The position numbers and the translations under genes were made by a program. A stretch of DNA of 64,000 nucleotides, taken from contig JAFQBE010000024.1 in NCBI GenBank assembly GCA_017416765.1, forward strand, positions 62,001-126,000, given 5' to 3'. The notes under the pieces were generated by a model that saw nothing but the letters and a program-made list of their open reading frames with translations, made no database searches and was not told where the DNA came from. This DNA comes from Clostridia bacterium. Its GTDB lineage: Bacteria > Bacillota > Clostridia > Oscillospirales > Acutalibacteraceae. Below, one piece after another: positions 53,728 through 63,312 of this stretch (the stretch's first letter is position 1; the number at the start of each line of letters is the position of its first letter).

Positions 53728-56430
53728 TTATTCCTCGCTGCCTTCAATGCCTAAAGGCGAAGAATCGCCTCTGGCTATCATTTCGTTAAACTGCTGCTTA
53801 CTCATAAGCACCTTACGCGGCTTTGCACCCTCAAACGGACCGATAATTCCTTTTTCTTCAAGCTCGTCCATTATGCGCGCTGCCTTAGCATAGCCTATTT
53901 TCAGCTTGCGCTGCAGCAAGGTTGTTGAAGCAAGCTGATTTTCCACAACAACAGCGATTGCGCGCATTGTTTCTTCGTCAGCCTGGCTGTCGGGACTGCT
54001 GTCGGGGTCAGGCAAATCAGAGCCCTTCTTCTTTTCCATTACAGCCGCTTTTTCAATTTCTTCCATAACCTCGCTGTCGTATTCACATTCACCCTGCGCA
54101 CGGATGAAATCGGTTACCTTTTCAACCTCTTCATCGGATACGTAGCAGCCCTGAATACGAAGCGGCTTTGAAATGCCGACTGGGCTGAACAGCATATCGC
54201 CGTTACCGAGCAGCTTTTCAGCACCTGCGGTATCAATAATTGTTCTGGAGTCAACCTGCTGCGAAACATAAAGAGCAAGTCGGCTGGGAATATTGGCCTT
54301 GATAAGACCTGTGATAACATCAACAGACGGACGCTGTGTTGCAATAACAAGGTGCATACCTGCGGCACGAGCCATCTGAGCAAGGCGGCAGACAGAATCT
54401 TCAACCTCATTTTTTGCAACCATCATAAGATCGGAAAGCTCGTCGATGAAAATACAAATCTGGTACATAGGCTGCATATCGGGGGTTTTTGCGGCAAGCT
54501 TATTATATCCGCCTATGTCGCGAACACCCTTTTCCGAAAACAGCTTATAGCGTTTAAGCATTTCGGAAACCGCCCATGAAAGCGCACCGGCAGCCTTTCT
54601 TGCATCGGAAACAACCGGTACCATAAGGTGCGGTATACCTCGGTAAACTGTAAATTCAACCTGCTTGGGGTCAATCATAATGAGCTTGACTTCATCGGGT
54701 GTTGAATTGAAAAGAATACTGATAATCATTGCGTTAAGGCATACGGATTTACCCGAACCCGTAGTACCTGCAACAAGCAAGTGAGGCATTTTTGCAAGGT
54801 CGGTACAGATAACGTTTCCCGAAATATCCTTACCGAGTGCAACATTGAGCTTGCTTTTTGCCGACCTGAACTGCGGCGATTCAACAATTTCACGCATGGT
54901 AACGGTAAGCCTTGTACGGTTGGGAACTTCTATACCGACAGCGGCTTTATTCGGAATAGGTGCTTCAATACGCACACCGGAGGAAGCAAGATTCATTGCA
55001 ATATCATCCGCAAGGTTTGCTATACGGCTGATTTTTATACCCGGGGCAGGCTGCAACTCATAACGCGTAACAGACGGACCGCGTGCTATATCAACTATTT
55101 TTGTTTCAATATTGAAGTTGCGCAGGGTTTCCACAAGCTTGTTTGCATTTGCGGTAAGCTCATCCTTTATATCCGCATCGCCCGAACTCTGTGCTTCTGC
55201 AAGACATTCAACTGCGGGCAGAACATAAACATGCTTATGCTCTTCGGGTTCTTCTTCAATTGTTTCCTGCGCGGGCGGTTCTTCCTGTGCTTCGCGTGCA
55301 GCCTTGTCAATAAGGTCAACTACATCCTGCGCCGGCAACTGTTCCTGTGCTTCTTCAGCAACATCAGGTTCAGCAATAATCTGCGGTTCTTCCGCAGGAA
55401 TTTCCGCAACAGGTTCTTCTTTGGTTTCCGCCTTTTCATCCGGCACAATATCAAGATTTATACCGCTTGGCATGGGACTGAACACGGGAATATCGGGCTT
55501 AAACTCATCATCATTCTGCTCGACATACTCAATCGGTTCATCCTTTTTATTTGGCAGCGGGTCATAATCATCGTGGAAAAAGCCTCTACCGAGTTTAGGT
55601 CTTTTAAGGACCTTTTCAGGCTCGGGCAGCTGATAATCGTCTGTCTTTTTACTTGCAGGCCTCTTTTCTTCCTTAACCTTTACTGGCTTGGTTTCTTCTT
55701 CAAGGCGCTTTTGCTCCATACGCTGCTGAGTATAATCAGTTGCCTTGCTGAACGGCTTTACAACAAGCTCCATAAGTTTCGGAATAGTAGTGCCCGTGAG
55801 TAACATAACAAGCACAAAAAGAAGTATTATTACAGTAATCAAACCGCCGACCTTGCCGAAAAGTCTTGTAATAATGCCGCCGAAAATCGCACCTGCTGCA
55901 CCGCCGTTGGTAATGCTCAAGCCTTCTTGCCACGCAGAGGTTATCTGCTCGGAAAAGGCTGTATGCGCAAGATAATCGGAGCTATGCGATGCCGCATGAA
56001 GCACGGAAGAAAGGCATACTGCTGCGCTTGCAATACCACCTATACGCAAGGCTATACCGTTAAGCGGTCTGTCCTTTGAAAGAACATACGCCGAATAAAA
56101 CAGCATAACGGGAATTGCAAAGGCACACACACCGAAAAGGCCGAAGAAAATATCCTTCAGTCCCTGCCATAAATTTGTTTCACCTTCGGCAACACCACTG
56201 GGCACTATTGTAATACAAAGCAATAAAATAGCTACAGCAAACATAACGCTTGAAACAACCTGCCTGCGCGCTGCACTGCGTGCTGCCGCTTCTGCCTGCT
56301 GTTTTTTGGTTTGTGCAGCCTTTGAAGTGCCTGATTTTTTATTAAAATTGGTCTGCTTCTTTGTTGCAGAAGCAGCACCAGTATTTTTCTTGGATGCGTT
56401 TGATTTTTTCTTGTTGTTGGTTTCTGCCAT
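53728..56430 (-). CDS. ftsK: FtsK/SpoIIIE DNA translocase
   Basis: A 900-residue motor that pumps DNA across the septum in division or sporulation. Four membrane helices (~60-215) are followed by a Pro/Glu/Lys-rich linker (~230-400), the alpha-beta domain, Walker A GTTGSGKS (555-562) and Walker B ICIFIDELSDLMM. The C-terminal gamma winged helix reads the DNA direction (TTLLQRKLKIGYAKAARIMDEL). The N-terminus is Lys/Ala/Ser-rich. ATG 56430 has GAGG at eight bases; a strong promoter lies upstream. Confidence 0.96.
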   Translation of the reverse strand: MAETNNKKKSNASKKNTGAASATKKQTNFNKKSGTSKAAQTKKQQAEAAARSAARRQVVSSVMFAVAILLLCITIVPSGVAEGETNLWQGLKDIFFGLFGVCAFAIPVMLFYSAYVLSKDRPLNGIALRIGGIASAAVCLSSVLHAASHSSDYLAHTAFSEQITSAWQEGLSITNGGAAGAIFGGIITRLFGKVGGLITVIILLFVLVMLLTGTTIPKLMELVVKPFSKATDYTQQRMEQKRLEEETKPVKVKEEKRPASKKTDDYQLPEPEKVLKRPKLGRGFFHDDYDPLPNKKDEPIEYVEQNDDEFKPDIPVFSPMPSGINLDIVPDEKAETKEEPVAEIPAEEPQIIAEPDVAEEAQEQLPAQDVVDLIDKAAREAQEEPPAQETIEEEPEEHKHVYVLPAVECLAEAQSSGDADIKDELTANANKLVETLRNFNIETKIVDIARGPSVTRYELQPAPGIKISRIANLADDIAMNLASSGVRIEAPIPNKAAVGIEVPNRTRLTVTMREIVESPQFRSAKSKLNVALGKDISGNVICTDLAKMPHLLVAGTTGSGKSVCLNAMIISILFNSTPDEVKLIMIDPKQVEFTVYRGIPHLMVPVVSDARKAAGALSWAVSEMLKRYKLFSEKGVRDIGGYNKLAAKTPDMQPMYQICIFIDELSDLMMVAKNEVEDSVCRLAQMARAAGMHLVIATQRPSVDVITGLIKANIPSRLALYVSQQVDSRTIIDTAGAEKLLGNGDMLFSPVGISKPLRIQGCYVSDEEVEKVTDFIRAQGECEYDSEVMEEIEKAAVMEKKKGSDLPDPDSSPDSQADEETMRAIAVVVENQLASTTLLQRKLKIGYAKAARIMDELEEKGIIGPFEGAKPRKVLMSKQQFNEMIARGDSSPLGIEGSEE

Positions 56431-56484
56431 TTCTATATCCTCAACTGTTCTGAAAATTACTTAAAAGAAACAAATATTTAAGTT

Positions 56485-56513
56485 ATTATATCACTTTTAA
56501 AACATTTGTTCAA
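56485..56513 (-). promoter_or_regulatory. promoter of the ftsK-ygiQ operon
   Basis: On the minus strand TTGAAC (56513-56508), 17 bases, TATAAT (56490-56485), 55 bases upstream of ftsK. Confidence 0.78.
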
Positions 56514-56609
56514 TAGATTTAATTATTTTTTGCAGTAGAATTACTTTGCTGTTGAAGTTGAAAAAATAGTATTCATATGATATTTTTAAAATGTTTTAAT
56601 TATTTTTCC

Positions 56610-56634
56610 AACCTTTTTAAACCTTATGTGTCTA
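56610..56634 (+). promoter_or_regulatory. ECF-type promoter candidate for the extended sigma factor
   Basis: AACCTTTTT (AACC at 56610-56613), 16 bases, then GTCTA (56630-56634) resembles promoters read by ECF sigma factors, with the coding start about 30 bases on. The same AACCTTTTT element precedes the other sigma gene (63845-63853). Autoregulation is a guess. Confidence 0.55.
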
Positions 56635-56666
56635 TATGTATGAAAGCAGCTTTCAAGGAGAACAAA

Positions 56667-58307
56667 ATGAACAGAACTGATGCTGAAAAATGGACAAATG
56701 AATATTTAAAGCCGGTCTTTGGCTTTGCTTTGAAAAAGTGCGCAAACATTGAGGATGCAGAAGATTTATCGCAGGAAATTATGGCGAAGGTTTATATTGC
56801 CTTGATGAAGCGTAATGATATTGAAGATACTTCAAAATTCATCTGGACTATTGCACACAACTGCCTGAACAATTATTACCGCGATAATAACCACAGTTTT
56901 ATCGGTGTACCGATTGACGAGGTTGAGAACTGCCTTTGTGATGATATTCCGATTGCTGAATCAGCACTGATTGAGCGTGAAGAAATTTCAAAACTTTATT
57001 CCGAAATTGCGTATCTGTCAAAGCTGCAACGCCGAATAGTAATTATGTATTACTATGAAAATCGAAATCAGAAAGAGATAGCTGAAGCGTTAAATATTCC
57101 GCTCGGCACAGTAAAGTGGCATTTGTTCGAAGCCAAAAATGAACTTAAAAGAGGTATGGAAATTATGAGAGAACCAAGCAACCTGGTATTCAACCCCATA
57201 AAATTTGATATGTGCAGTTTCAGTGGTAAAGCAGGTACAAAGGGCGATATTTCAAGCTTTTTCCGAAGTGTATTTTCGCAAAACATTGTTTATGCCATAA
57301 GAAATAAAGCGAAAACGATAAATGAAATAGCCGATGAATTAGGAGTATCGCCTGTTTATGTTGAAAGCGAAGCAGAATATTTAGAAGAATACGGATTTTT
57401 GTTAAAGCAGAAAAACAAATACATTTGTAATATTATTCTTTCAGAACCTACAGATGAGATTAACCGCTTACATGACGAAATGTATCAGAAAGCAGCAAAG
57501 ATTTTTGCAAACGAGTTATATGATGAGCTTATTAAATCTGATTTGATAGAAAGTGATTGTATTTTAGGCGGCTACAATGATACACTGGATAAAAACTTTT
57601 TAATGTGGGCACTTGTACCGTTCATTACAGCTTTCAGTAGTAAAAATATACCGGATAAAAGCATAGCTTTTTCCGACATTTATACTATAAGACCTGACGG
57701 CGGTAAAAATATTTGCTATGCAACAGTTTCATCACCCGATGTAAATCCTCCGATATATAACGAAGAAATGAAAAAATTTAAAGGTCCTTTTTGGAACGGT
57801 CTGACCGATAAAATAACTCTATGGACCATTGACTCCGAATGGTCGAATAATCGCATTAACGAAAACTATCAGCTGACGGTAGTGCGCGATTTGACCTTGC
57901 TTAATAATTACCTGAATGATGTGGTTTTAAGCGAAGATGACTATGCATATCTTGCAGAAAAAGGGTACATTTCCGTCAACGGCAAACCTGAAGAAAAATT
58001 CAAAACCGCTTTAAAAATTATCTATATAAAGGATGAAACATCTCGAAACAAGCTGTTATCAATCGGTGATGCTATAAAAGAAGAACACAAAGATTACTTC
58101 GAAAAACTGAAAAAGCCATATATAAATGCAGTACTCAAAGCCACACCTGAACACTTACAAAAAATGAGAATGTACGGTTTGCAGCATATCTTTCACGGCG
58201 ATGCATGGTTTATTCTGCATTGTATTAAAGAGCTTGTTAATAACGGTAAATTAACATTACCCACCGAAAAACAAAAACAGGCGCTTATGACAATATTATT
58301 TAAATAA
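56667..58307 (+). CDS. sigma-70 family (ECF-like) sigma factor with long C-terminal extension
   Basis: A 546-residue protein. Region 2 is at ~10-73 (AEDLSQEIMAKVYIALM, FIWTIAHNCLNNYYRD) and region 4 at ~105-160 (LQRRIVIMYYYENRNQKEIA, LNIPLGTVKWHLFEAK). After that comes a second winged-helix-like segment (~215-250, TINEIADELGVSPVYVESEA) and ~300 residues of unassigned, probably ligand- or protein-binding sequence. Ordinary ECF factors have ~160-190 residues. No anti-sigma gene is adjacent. ATG 56667 has AAGGAG at seven bases. Confidence 0.85.
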   Translation: MNRTDAEKWTNEYLKPVFGFALKKCANIEDAEDLSQEIMAKVYIALMKRNDIEDTSKFIWTIAHNCLNNYYRDNNHSFIGVPIDEVENCLCDDIPIAESALIEREEISKLYSEIAYLSKLQRRIVIMYYYENRNQKEIAEALNIPLGTVKWHLFEAKNELKRGMEIMREPSNLVFNPIKFDMCSFSGKAGTKGDISSFFRSVFSQNIVYAIRNKAKTINEIADELGVSPVYVESEAEYLEEYGFLLKQKNKYICNIILSEPTDEINRLHDEMYQKAAKIFANELYDELIKSDLIESDCILGGYNDTLDKNFLMWALVPFITAFSSKNIPDKSIAFSDIYTIRPDGGKNICYATVSSPDVNPPIYNEEMKKFKGPFWNGLTDKITLWTIDSEWSNNRINENYQLTVVRDLTLLNNYLNDVVLSEDDYAYLAEKGYISVNGKPEEKFKTALKIIYIKDETSRNKLLSIGDAIKEEHKDYFEKLKKPYINAVLKATPEHLQKMRMYGLQHIFHGDAWFILHCIKELVNNGKLTLPTEKQKQALMTILFK

Positions 58308-58385
58308 AATGCTGTATATCTGCCTTGACAAATAAAGCAATAAGTTTTAATATATATCCATATGTTTTTTGGAGGAAAAGGAAAT

Positions 58386-60326
58386 ATGGGTTATAACATA
58401 GCACAAAAGCTTATCAAGAGCCATCTTGTAAGCGGCGAAATGATTCCCGGAACGGAAATCGGTCTTAAAATCGACCAGACTCTTACTCAGGATGCAACAG
58501 GTACAATGGCATACCTTGAATTTGAGGCAATGGGCGTTGAAAGAGTAAGAACCGAACTTTCCGTTGCATACATTGACCACAACACACTTCAGACCGGCTT
58601 TGAAAACGCTGACGACCACCGCTTTATCCAGAGCGTAGCCAAAAAGCGCGGTCTTCGATACTCACGCCCCGGTAACGGTATCTGCCACCAGGTTCACCTT
58701 GAACGCTTCGGCAAACCGGGCAAAACCCTTATAGGCTCAGACAGCCACACACCCACAGGTGGCGGTATTGGTATGCTTGCAATGGGTTCGGGCGGTATGG
58801 ATGTTGCTGTTGCAATGGGCGGCGGTACATACTATATTCCGATGCCGAAGGTGGTTAAAGTTAATCTTACAGGCAAGCTTTCTCCCTGGGTAGCAGCAAA
58901 AGACGTTATACTTGAAGTTCTGCGCATTATGAGCGTTAAAGGCGGTGTGGGCAGAATTATTGAATACGGCGGTGAAGGTGTCAAAACACTTTCCGTACCC
59001 GAAAGAGCCACAATTACAAACATGGGTGCAGAGCTTGGTGCCACCACCTCTGTTTTCCCGTCAGACGAAAATACAAAGGCTTTCCTTGCTGCTCAAGGCA
59101 GAGAGGAAGACTGGATAGAGCTTAAAGCAGATGACGATGCTGAATACGAAAAGGTTATTGATATTGACCTTTCAAGCCTTGCTCCTATGGCAGCTATGCC
59201 CCACATGCCCGATAATGTTAAATCCGTAACAGAAATCGGCGAAATCAAGGTTGACCAGGTCTGCATCGGCTCATGCACAAACTCTTCACTTCACGATATG
59301 CTTAAAGTTGCAGCTATCCTCAAGGGTAAGACAGTTAACCCCGATGTCAGCCTTTCCATTGCACCCGGCTCAAAGCAGGTTCTTACCATGCTTTCTCTCA
59401 ACGGTGCACTTGCCGATATGATTGCAGCCGGTGCAAGAATACTTGAATCAGCCTGCGGTCCGTGTATCGGTATGGGTCAATCACCTAATTCAAAGGGTAT
59501 TTCACTTCGTACCTTCAACAGAAACTTTGAAGGCAGAAGCGGTACTGCAGACGCAGGTATTTACCTTGTAAGCCCCGAGGTTGCCGCAGCAAGCGCAATA
59601 ACAGGCGTACTGACAGATCCGAGAACACTCGGCGAATTCCCCGAAATTGAGATGCCGGAAGAATTCCTTATCAACGATAATATGGTTGAGCTTCCCGCAA
59701 GTGTTGAGGAAGCAGACGCAGTTGAAATCAAATACGGTCCTAACATAAAGCCCTTCCCCACAAGCGTTGCTCTTCCCGACAGCATTGAAGCCAAGGCAAT
59801 ACTCAAGGTTGGCGACAACATTACAACCGACCATATTATGCCCGCAGGCGCAAAGATTCTCCCCTACCGTTCAAATATTCCCTACCTTTCAAACTTCTGC
59901 TTTAGACAGTGCGACGAAAACTTTGCAGAAAACTGCAAGCGTGAAGGCAGCGGCATAATTATCGGCGGTGCTAACTACGGTCAGGGTTCATCGCGTGAGC
60001 ATGCAGCACTTGTTCCGCTGTATCTTGGAATCAAGGCTGTTATAACGCAGTCCTTTGCGCGTATCCACTGCGCAAACCTTATAAACGCAGGTATTATCCC
60101 CTTCACATTCAAAAATGCTGAAGATTACAACAAGATTGACACAAACGATGTTCTTTATATGCCCGATGTCAGAGCTGAAATTTCCGAAGGTAAGGAAGTC
60201 AAGCTCATCAATAAGACAAAGAACGAAGAATACACACTCTGCTACGAGCTTTCCGACCGTCAGCGCGATATGATACTTGCGGGCGGACTGCTCAACTACA
60301 CAAGAGAAAACGGAAAGGATAACTGA
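58386..60326 (+). CDS. acn: aconitate hydratase (short, Aquifex/Clostridia-type)
   Basis: A 646-residue [4Fe-4S] enzyme isomerising citrate to isocitrate. Visible are TLIGSDSHTPTGGGIGMLAMG, the cluster cysteines in CIGSCTNSS and ACGPCIGMG, and the C-terminal swivel domain with GGANYGQGSSREHAALVP. It is the short form near isopropylmalate isomerase. GGAGG precedes ATG 58386. Co-transcribed with the isocitrate dehydrogenase 5 bases downstream; C-ending codons are frequent in both, which suggests high expression. Confidence 0.93.
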   Translation: MGYNIAQKLIKSHLVSGEMIPGTEIGLKIDQTLTQDATGTMAYLEFEAMGVERVRTELSVAYIDHNTLQTGFENADDHRFIQSVAKKRGLRYSRPGNGICHQVHLERFGKPGKTLIGSDSHTPTGGGIGMLAMGSGGMDVAVAMGGGTYYIPMPKVVKVNLTGKLSPWVAAKDVILEVLRIMSVKGGVGRIIEYGGEGVKTLSVPERATITNMGAELGATTSVFPSDENTKAFLAAQGREEDWIELKADDDAEYEKVIDIDLSSLAPMAAMPHMPDNVKSVTEIGEIKVDQVCIGSCTNSSLHDMLKVAAILKGKTVNPDVSLSIAPGSKQVLTMLSLNGALADMIAAGARILESACGPCIGMGQSPNSKGISLRTFNRNFEGRSGTADAGIYLVSPEVAAASAITGVLTDPRTLGEFPEIEMPEEFLINDNMVELPASVEEADAVEIKYGPNIKPFPTSVALPDSIEAKAILKVGDNITTDHIMPAGAKILPYRSNIPYLSNFCFRQCDENFAENCKREGSGIIIGGANYGQGSSREHAALVPLYLGIKAVITQSFARIHCANLINAGIIPFTFKNAEDYNKIDTNDVLYMPDVRAEISEGKEVKLINKTKNEEYTLCYELSDRQRDMILAGGLLNYTRENGKDN

Positions 60327-60331
60327 TTAAT

Positions 60332-61498
60332 ATGTACGAAGCACAAATCAAAGAAGCTGCCGCCAAATACGAAACACTCCTTCGCGAACAACTTGAAAGA
60401 AACGAAAGAATCAAATCAATCGGCGATTTCACCGACTACGCAAAGCTTGATAAAATAGTTATCGGTATCTGCGGCGGTGACGGAATCGGTCCGATAATCT
60501 GTAAAGAGGCAGAAAGAGTCCTTCGCTACATGCTAGCTGACGAAGTTGCAAGCGGCAAGGTAGAATTTAAGGAAATCGACGGTCTTACAATTGAAAACCG
60601 CGTTGCAGTAAACAAGGCAATTCCCGACGATGTTATGGAAGAGCTCAAGGCCTGCCATGTAATTCTCAAGGGTCCGACAACTACACCACAGGCAGGTGAC
60701 CCGTGGCCCAATATTGAAAGCGCAAATGTTGCAATGAGAAAGGCTCTTGACCTTTTCTGCAACCTTCGCCCCGTTAAAATTCCCGAAGAAGGCATTGACT
60801 GGGCATTCTTCCGTGAAAACACAGAGGGTGCATATGCAGTAGGCTCAAAGGGTGTTAATGTAACAGACGAGCTTGCAACAGACTTTGTTGTTACCACAAC
60901 AGAGGGTACAGAGCGTATTGCCCGCCTTGCATACAACTATGCAAGAGCAAACGGCAAAGAAAGAGTATCCATTATCACAAAGGCAAACATCATCAAAACC
61001 ACTGACGGTAAGTTCCTTAATATCTGTAAGAAAATCGGCGAAGAATACCCCGAAATCATAACAGATGAATGGTATATTGACATTACAACAGCAAAGCTTA
61101 TTGACCCCAAGCGCCGCAAGGATTTCAAGGTATTTGTTCTTCCCAACCTTTACGGCGATATCATAACTGACGAAGCTGCTGAATTCCAGGGCGGCGTAGG
61201 CACAGCAGGCAGCGCAAACATCGGTAAAAAATACGCTATGTTTGAAGCTATCCACGGTTCAGCCCCCAGAATGATTAAGGAAGGCAGAGGCGCATACGCT
61301 GACCCCTGCTCAATGCTCAGAGCGGCTGTCATGCTCCTTTCTCACATCGGCTTTGTTGACAAGGCAAACGCCCTTGAAGCCGCACTTGACAAGTGCATGA
61401 TTACAGAAAAGAAGCTTGTTATCACAGGACGCGACGACGGCTGCACCTGCAGCGAGTTCGGCGATTACCTGATGGAAACAGTTGAAGCAATGAACTGA
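60332..61498 (+). CDS. icd: isocitrate dehydrogenase (isocitrate/isopropylmalate family)
   Basis: A 388-residue decarboxylating dehydrogenase. The family motifs are GICGGDGIGP, RENTEGAYAVGSKG (substrate-binding segment) and the metal/cofactor part NLYGDIITDEAAEFQGGVGTAG, then AIHGSAPRM. With the aconitase it makes 2-oxoglutarate from citrate for glutamate synthesis. The isopropylmalate branch is the alternative; pairing with aconitase favours isocitrate. An AAAGGA site lies before the ATG. Confidence 0.88.
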   Translation: MYEAQIKEAAAKYETLLREQLERNERIKSIGDFTDYAKLDKIVIGICGGDGIGPIICKEAERVLRYMLADEVASGKVEFKEIDGLTIENRVAVNKAIPDDVMEELKACHVILKGPTTTPQAGDPWPNIESANVAMRKALDLFCNLRPVKIPEEGIDWAFFRENTEGAYAVGSKGVNVTDELATDFVVTTTEGTERIARLAYNYARANGKERVSIITKANIIKTTDGKFLNICKKIGEEYPEIITDEWYIDITTAKLIDPKRRKDFKVFVLPNLYGDIITDEAAEFQGGVGTAGSANIGKKYAMFEAIHGSAPRMIKEGRGAYADPCSMLRAAVMLLSHIGFVDKANALEAALDKCMITEKKLVITGRDDGCTCSEFGDYLMETVEAMN

Positions 61499-61511
61499 TT
61501 ACAATAACTTT

Positions 61512-61551
61512 CAATGCCCCTTGCAGTTTATAAAAATTGCAAGGGGCATTG
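61512..61551. terminator. terminator after the acn-icd pair
   Basis: A 14-bp perfect stem (CAATGCCCCTTGCA and complement, 12-base loop) followed by TTTATTA on the plus strand, 13 bases after the icd stop and 4 bases before the convergent XRE gene's stop. Confidence 0.88.
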
Positions 61552-61555
61552 TTTA

Positions 61556-62632
61556 TTATCCGAGTGCTTTCAATATTTCTTTAAATTCATTTAAGGATTT
61601 AAAATCTTCTGACAAAGGATACGTTTCAGTCAAAAGCATTTTAAATCTGTTTTGGGCTTTATATGTACTTCCGAGAGTATCTTTATTAAATTTCTTACCG
61701 TTAAACAGTTCAGAATTTAAAACTGTTATTTTATCAAGGCTATCAAATTGCGCCGCCAATTCTGCACACTTTTTGAAGCTTAAAAGTGCCTTTTCATTAT
61801 CGCCGTTTTTATGGCAGTAAACACCGAGATAACCGTATTTATAAATTACAGCCTGCCACATTTTACTGTAATTCCCATCATCATAAATAAAATTCAACAA
61901 ATCAATTTCTTTTTCAAGCATTTTGATTTTAAAAGCATAATCAAATTCATCATTGAAAAGATAGTAATGGCTTAAAGTATTGCTAAACAATAAAAGCTCT
62001 TCTTCTAACGCTTTAATCATTTTGGTTTTATGCTGCGGATGATTTACGGGATAATAAAATGAAAACATTTCTGCACTGTCCCTCATACGGGGCATATCCT
62101 CAATATACTTTTCACACAGCTCAAACGGCACTTGTTCATCGCTTTGAGTAGTAAGAGTATGATAGTAAGAAATAACAGCGCGTTTTGCAGTAATGCGGAT
62201 TTTATCAACAGTACAGTTTTTCTGTATGTTATCATAAATTGTCATAACTTCGTTTTCGCTTTTCTTTGTCGGACTAACCATAACAAGGCAGGCAAGATAA
62301 CGAATCAGAACTCTGAAATCATTAGGATATTTTTCTTTCAAAACCTTTATCAATTCCCACATAAGTTTGTAATCTGTGAGATTATCATATTTTTCAATTC
62401 CGTTTATGATTTCTTTTTCATTTTCAGATTTATTTATACCAAGCAAACAATCTACGCTCACTTTAAAAAAGCCTGCAATATCCGGCAGAGTACAAATATC
62501 CGGGTATGTTTCCCCTCTCTCCCATTTGCTAATGGTCTGAAAGGATACATTTAAGCAATCGGCTAAATTTTCCTGTGTAAGCTTTCTTTTTTGTCTTAAT
62601 TCTCTTAAATTTTCGCCAAAATAAATATTCAT
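61556..62632 (-). CDS. XRE regulator with C-terminal helical-repeat domain
   Basis: A 358-residue protein: an N-terminal Cro/C1 helix-turn-helix (~1-65; LRELRQKRKLTQENLADCL, VSFQTISKWERGE) then ~290 residues of helical, TPR-like sequence (ALLSFKKCAELAAQFDSLDK). Such proteins respond to peptides or other ligands. No peptide-like gene is seen next to it. GGTG precedes the ATG by seven bases. Confidence 0.85.
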   Translation of the reverse strand: MNIYFGENLRELRQKRKLTQENLADCLNVSFQTISKWERGETYPDICTLPDIAGFFKVSVDCLLGINKSENEKEIINGIEKYDNLTDYKLMWELIKVLKEKYPNDFRVLIRYLACLVMVSPTKKSENEVMTIYDNIQKNCTVDKIRITAKRAVISYYHTLTTQSDEQVPFELCEKYIEDMPRMRDSAEMFSFYYPVNHPQHKTKMIKALEEELLLFSNTLSHYYLFNDEFDYAFKIKMLEKEIDLLNFIYDDGNYSKMWQAVIYKYGYLGVYCHKNGDNEKALLSFKKCAELAAQFDSLDKITVLNSELFNGKKFNKDTLGSTYKAQNRFKMLLTETYPLSEDFKSLNEFKEILKALG

Positions 62633-62746
62633 ATGTTATCACCATAAAATTATATTCAACTGCGCCGTTGTAACAATATATTATCGAAAACCTCTGTTGA
62701 TAGCAATAACTTATACATAGAAGTAAATTCTCTTAACAATAGAAAG

Positions 62747-62776
62747 CTTCCCTTGCACAGTCCTGCACAAGGGAAG
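62747..62776 (-). terminator. terminator after the anti-sigma gene
   Basis: A stem of 9 or more bp (CTTCCCTTG with CAAGGGAAG) followed by GCTTTCTATTG on the minus strand, 8 bases past the stop. Confidence 0.75.
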
Positions 62777-62784
62777 TATCATTT

Positions 62785-63312
62785 TTAGTATTCTGCCGCT
62801 ACTGTTGTAGGAACATATTCATCATCGCTGTCATTGAGTATTAAATCAACTTCTGCCGCTTCGGAGTTTTCGGATTTATCGTTGATTATTACCGTACCGA
62901 AGTGGATATCGCCATCGGTGTCCGAGCCGTCAATTTCAAATTCAATCTTTGAATAAGAGTCTCCGTTGGGCTCAGTTACCGAAATCTCACCAACAAAATA
63001 GGTGCTGCCGTCTTCGCCCGTATGCTCTTCAACATTTACGTCAACATCGACCGCTTCTCCGTTGACAAAAACATGAACCTTTTTTGAAAATGTTTCAGCA
63101 ACATTCGAAATAGCTTCGGTTACTGCACCGTCGGTTGCCGCATTAGCAACAACACCCAGTGTACACAGTATAACAGCTATTGCCGCCATACACGAAACAA
63201 ATCTTTTTGCAGTTGTTTTTTGCTTTTTATCAGTCATCTCCATTATCCTTTCCAATGAATTATCGGAAGGACGGATTTGTGAAAAAGCGCTTTTATAATC
63301 AGTCCTGTTCAT
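62785..63312 (-). CDS. membrane anti-sigma factor (DUF4179-like)
   Basis: A 175-residue protein: a short cytoplasmic N-terminus (~1-35, YKSAFSQIRPSDNSLERIM), one membrane helix (~40-58) and an acidic extracytoplasmic domain rich in Asp/Glu. It begins 14 bases before the end of the ECF sigma gene. The overlap and layout fit an anti-sigma partner that holds the sigma factor until an outside signal releases it. The outer domain shows no known sensor motif. Confidence 0.75.
   Translation of the reverse strand: MNRTDYKSAFSQIRPSDNSLERIMEMTDKKQKTTAKRFVSCMAAIAVILCTLGVVANAATDGAVTEAISNVAETFSKKVHVFVNGEAVDVDVNVEEHTGEDGSTYFVGEISVTEPNGDSYSKIEFEIDGSDTDGDIHFGTVIINDKSENSEAAEVDLILNDSDDEYVPTTVAAEY

Noticed and set aside
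54781..55803. Long plus-strand open frame opposite ftsK (340 codons)
   Set aside because: It is an antisense shadow of ftsK: its composition (Cys, Phe, Arg, Asn rich) is not protein-like, it has no ribosome binding site and it lies fully inside a well-supported gene.
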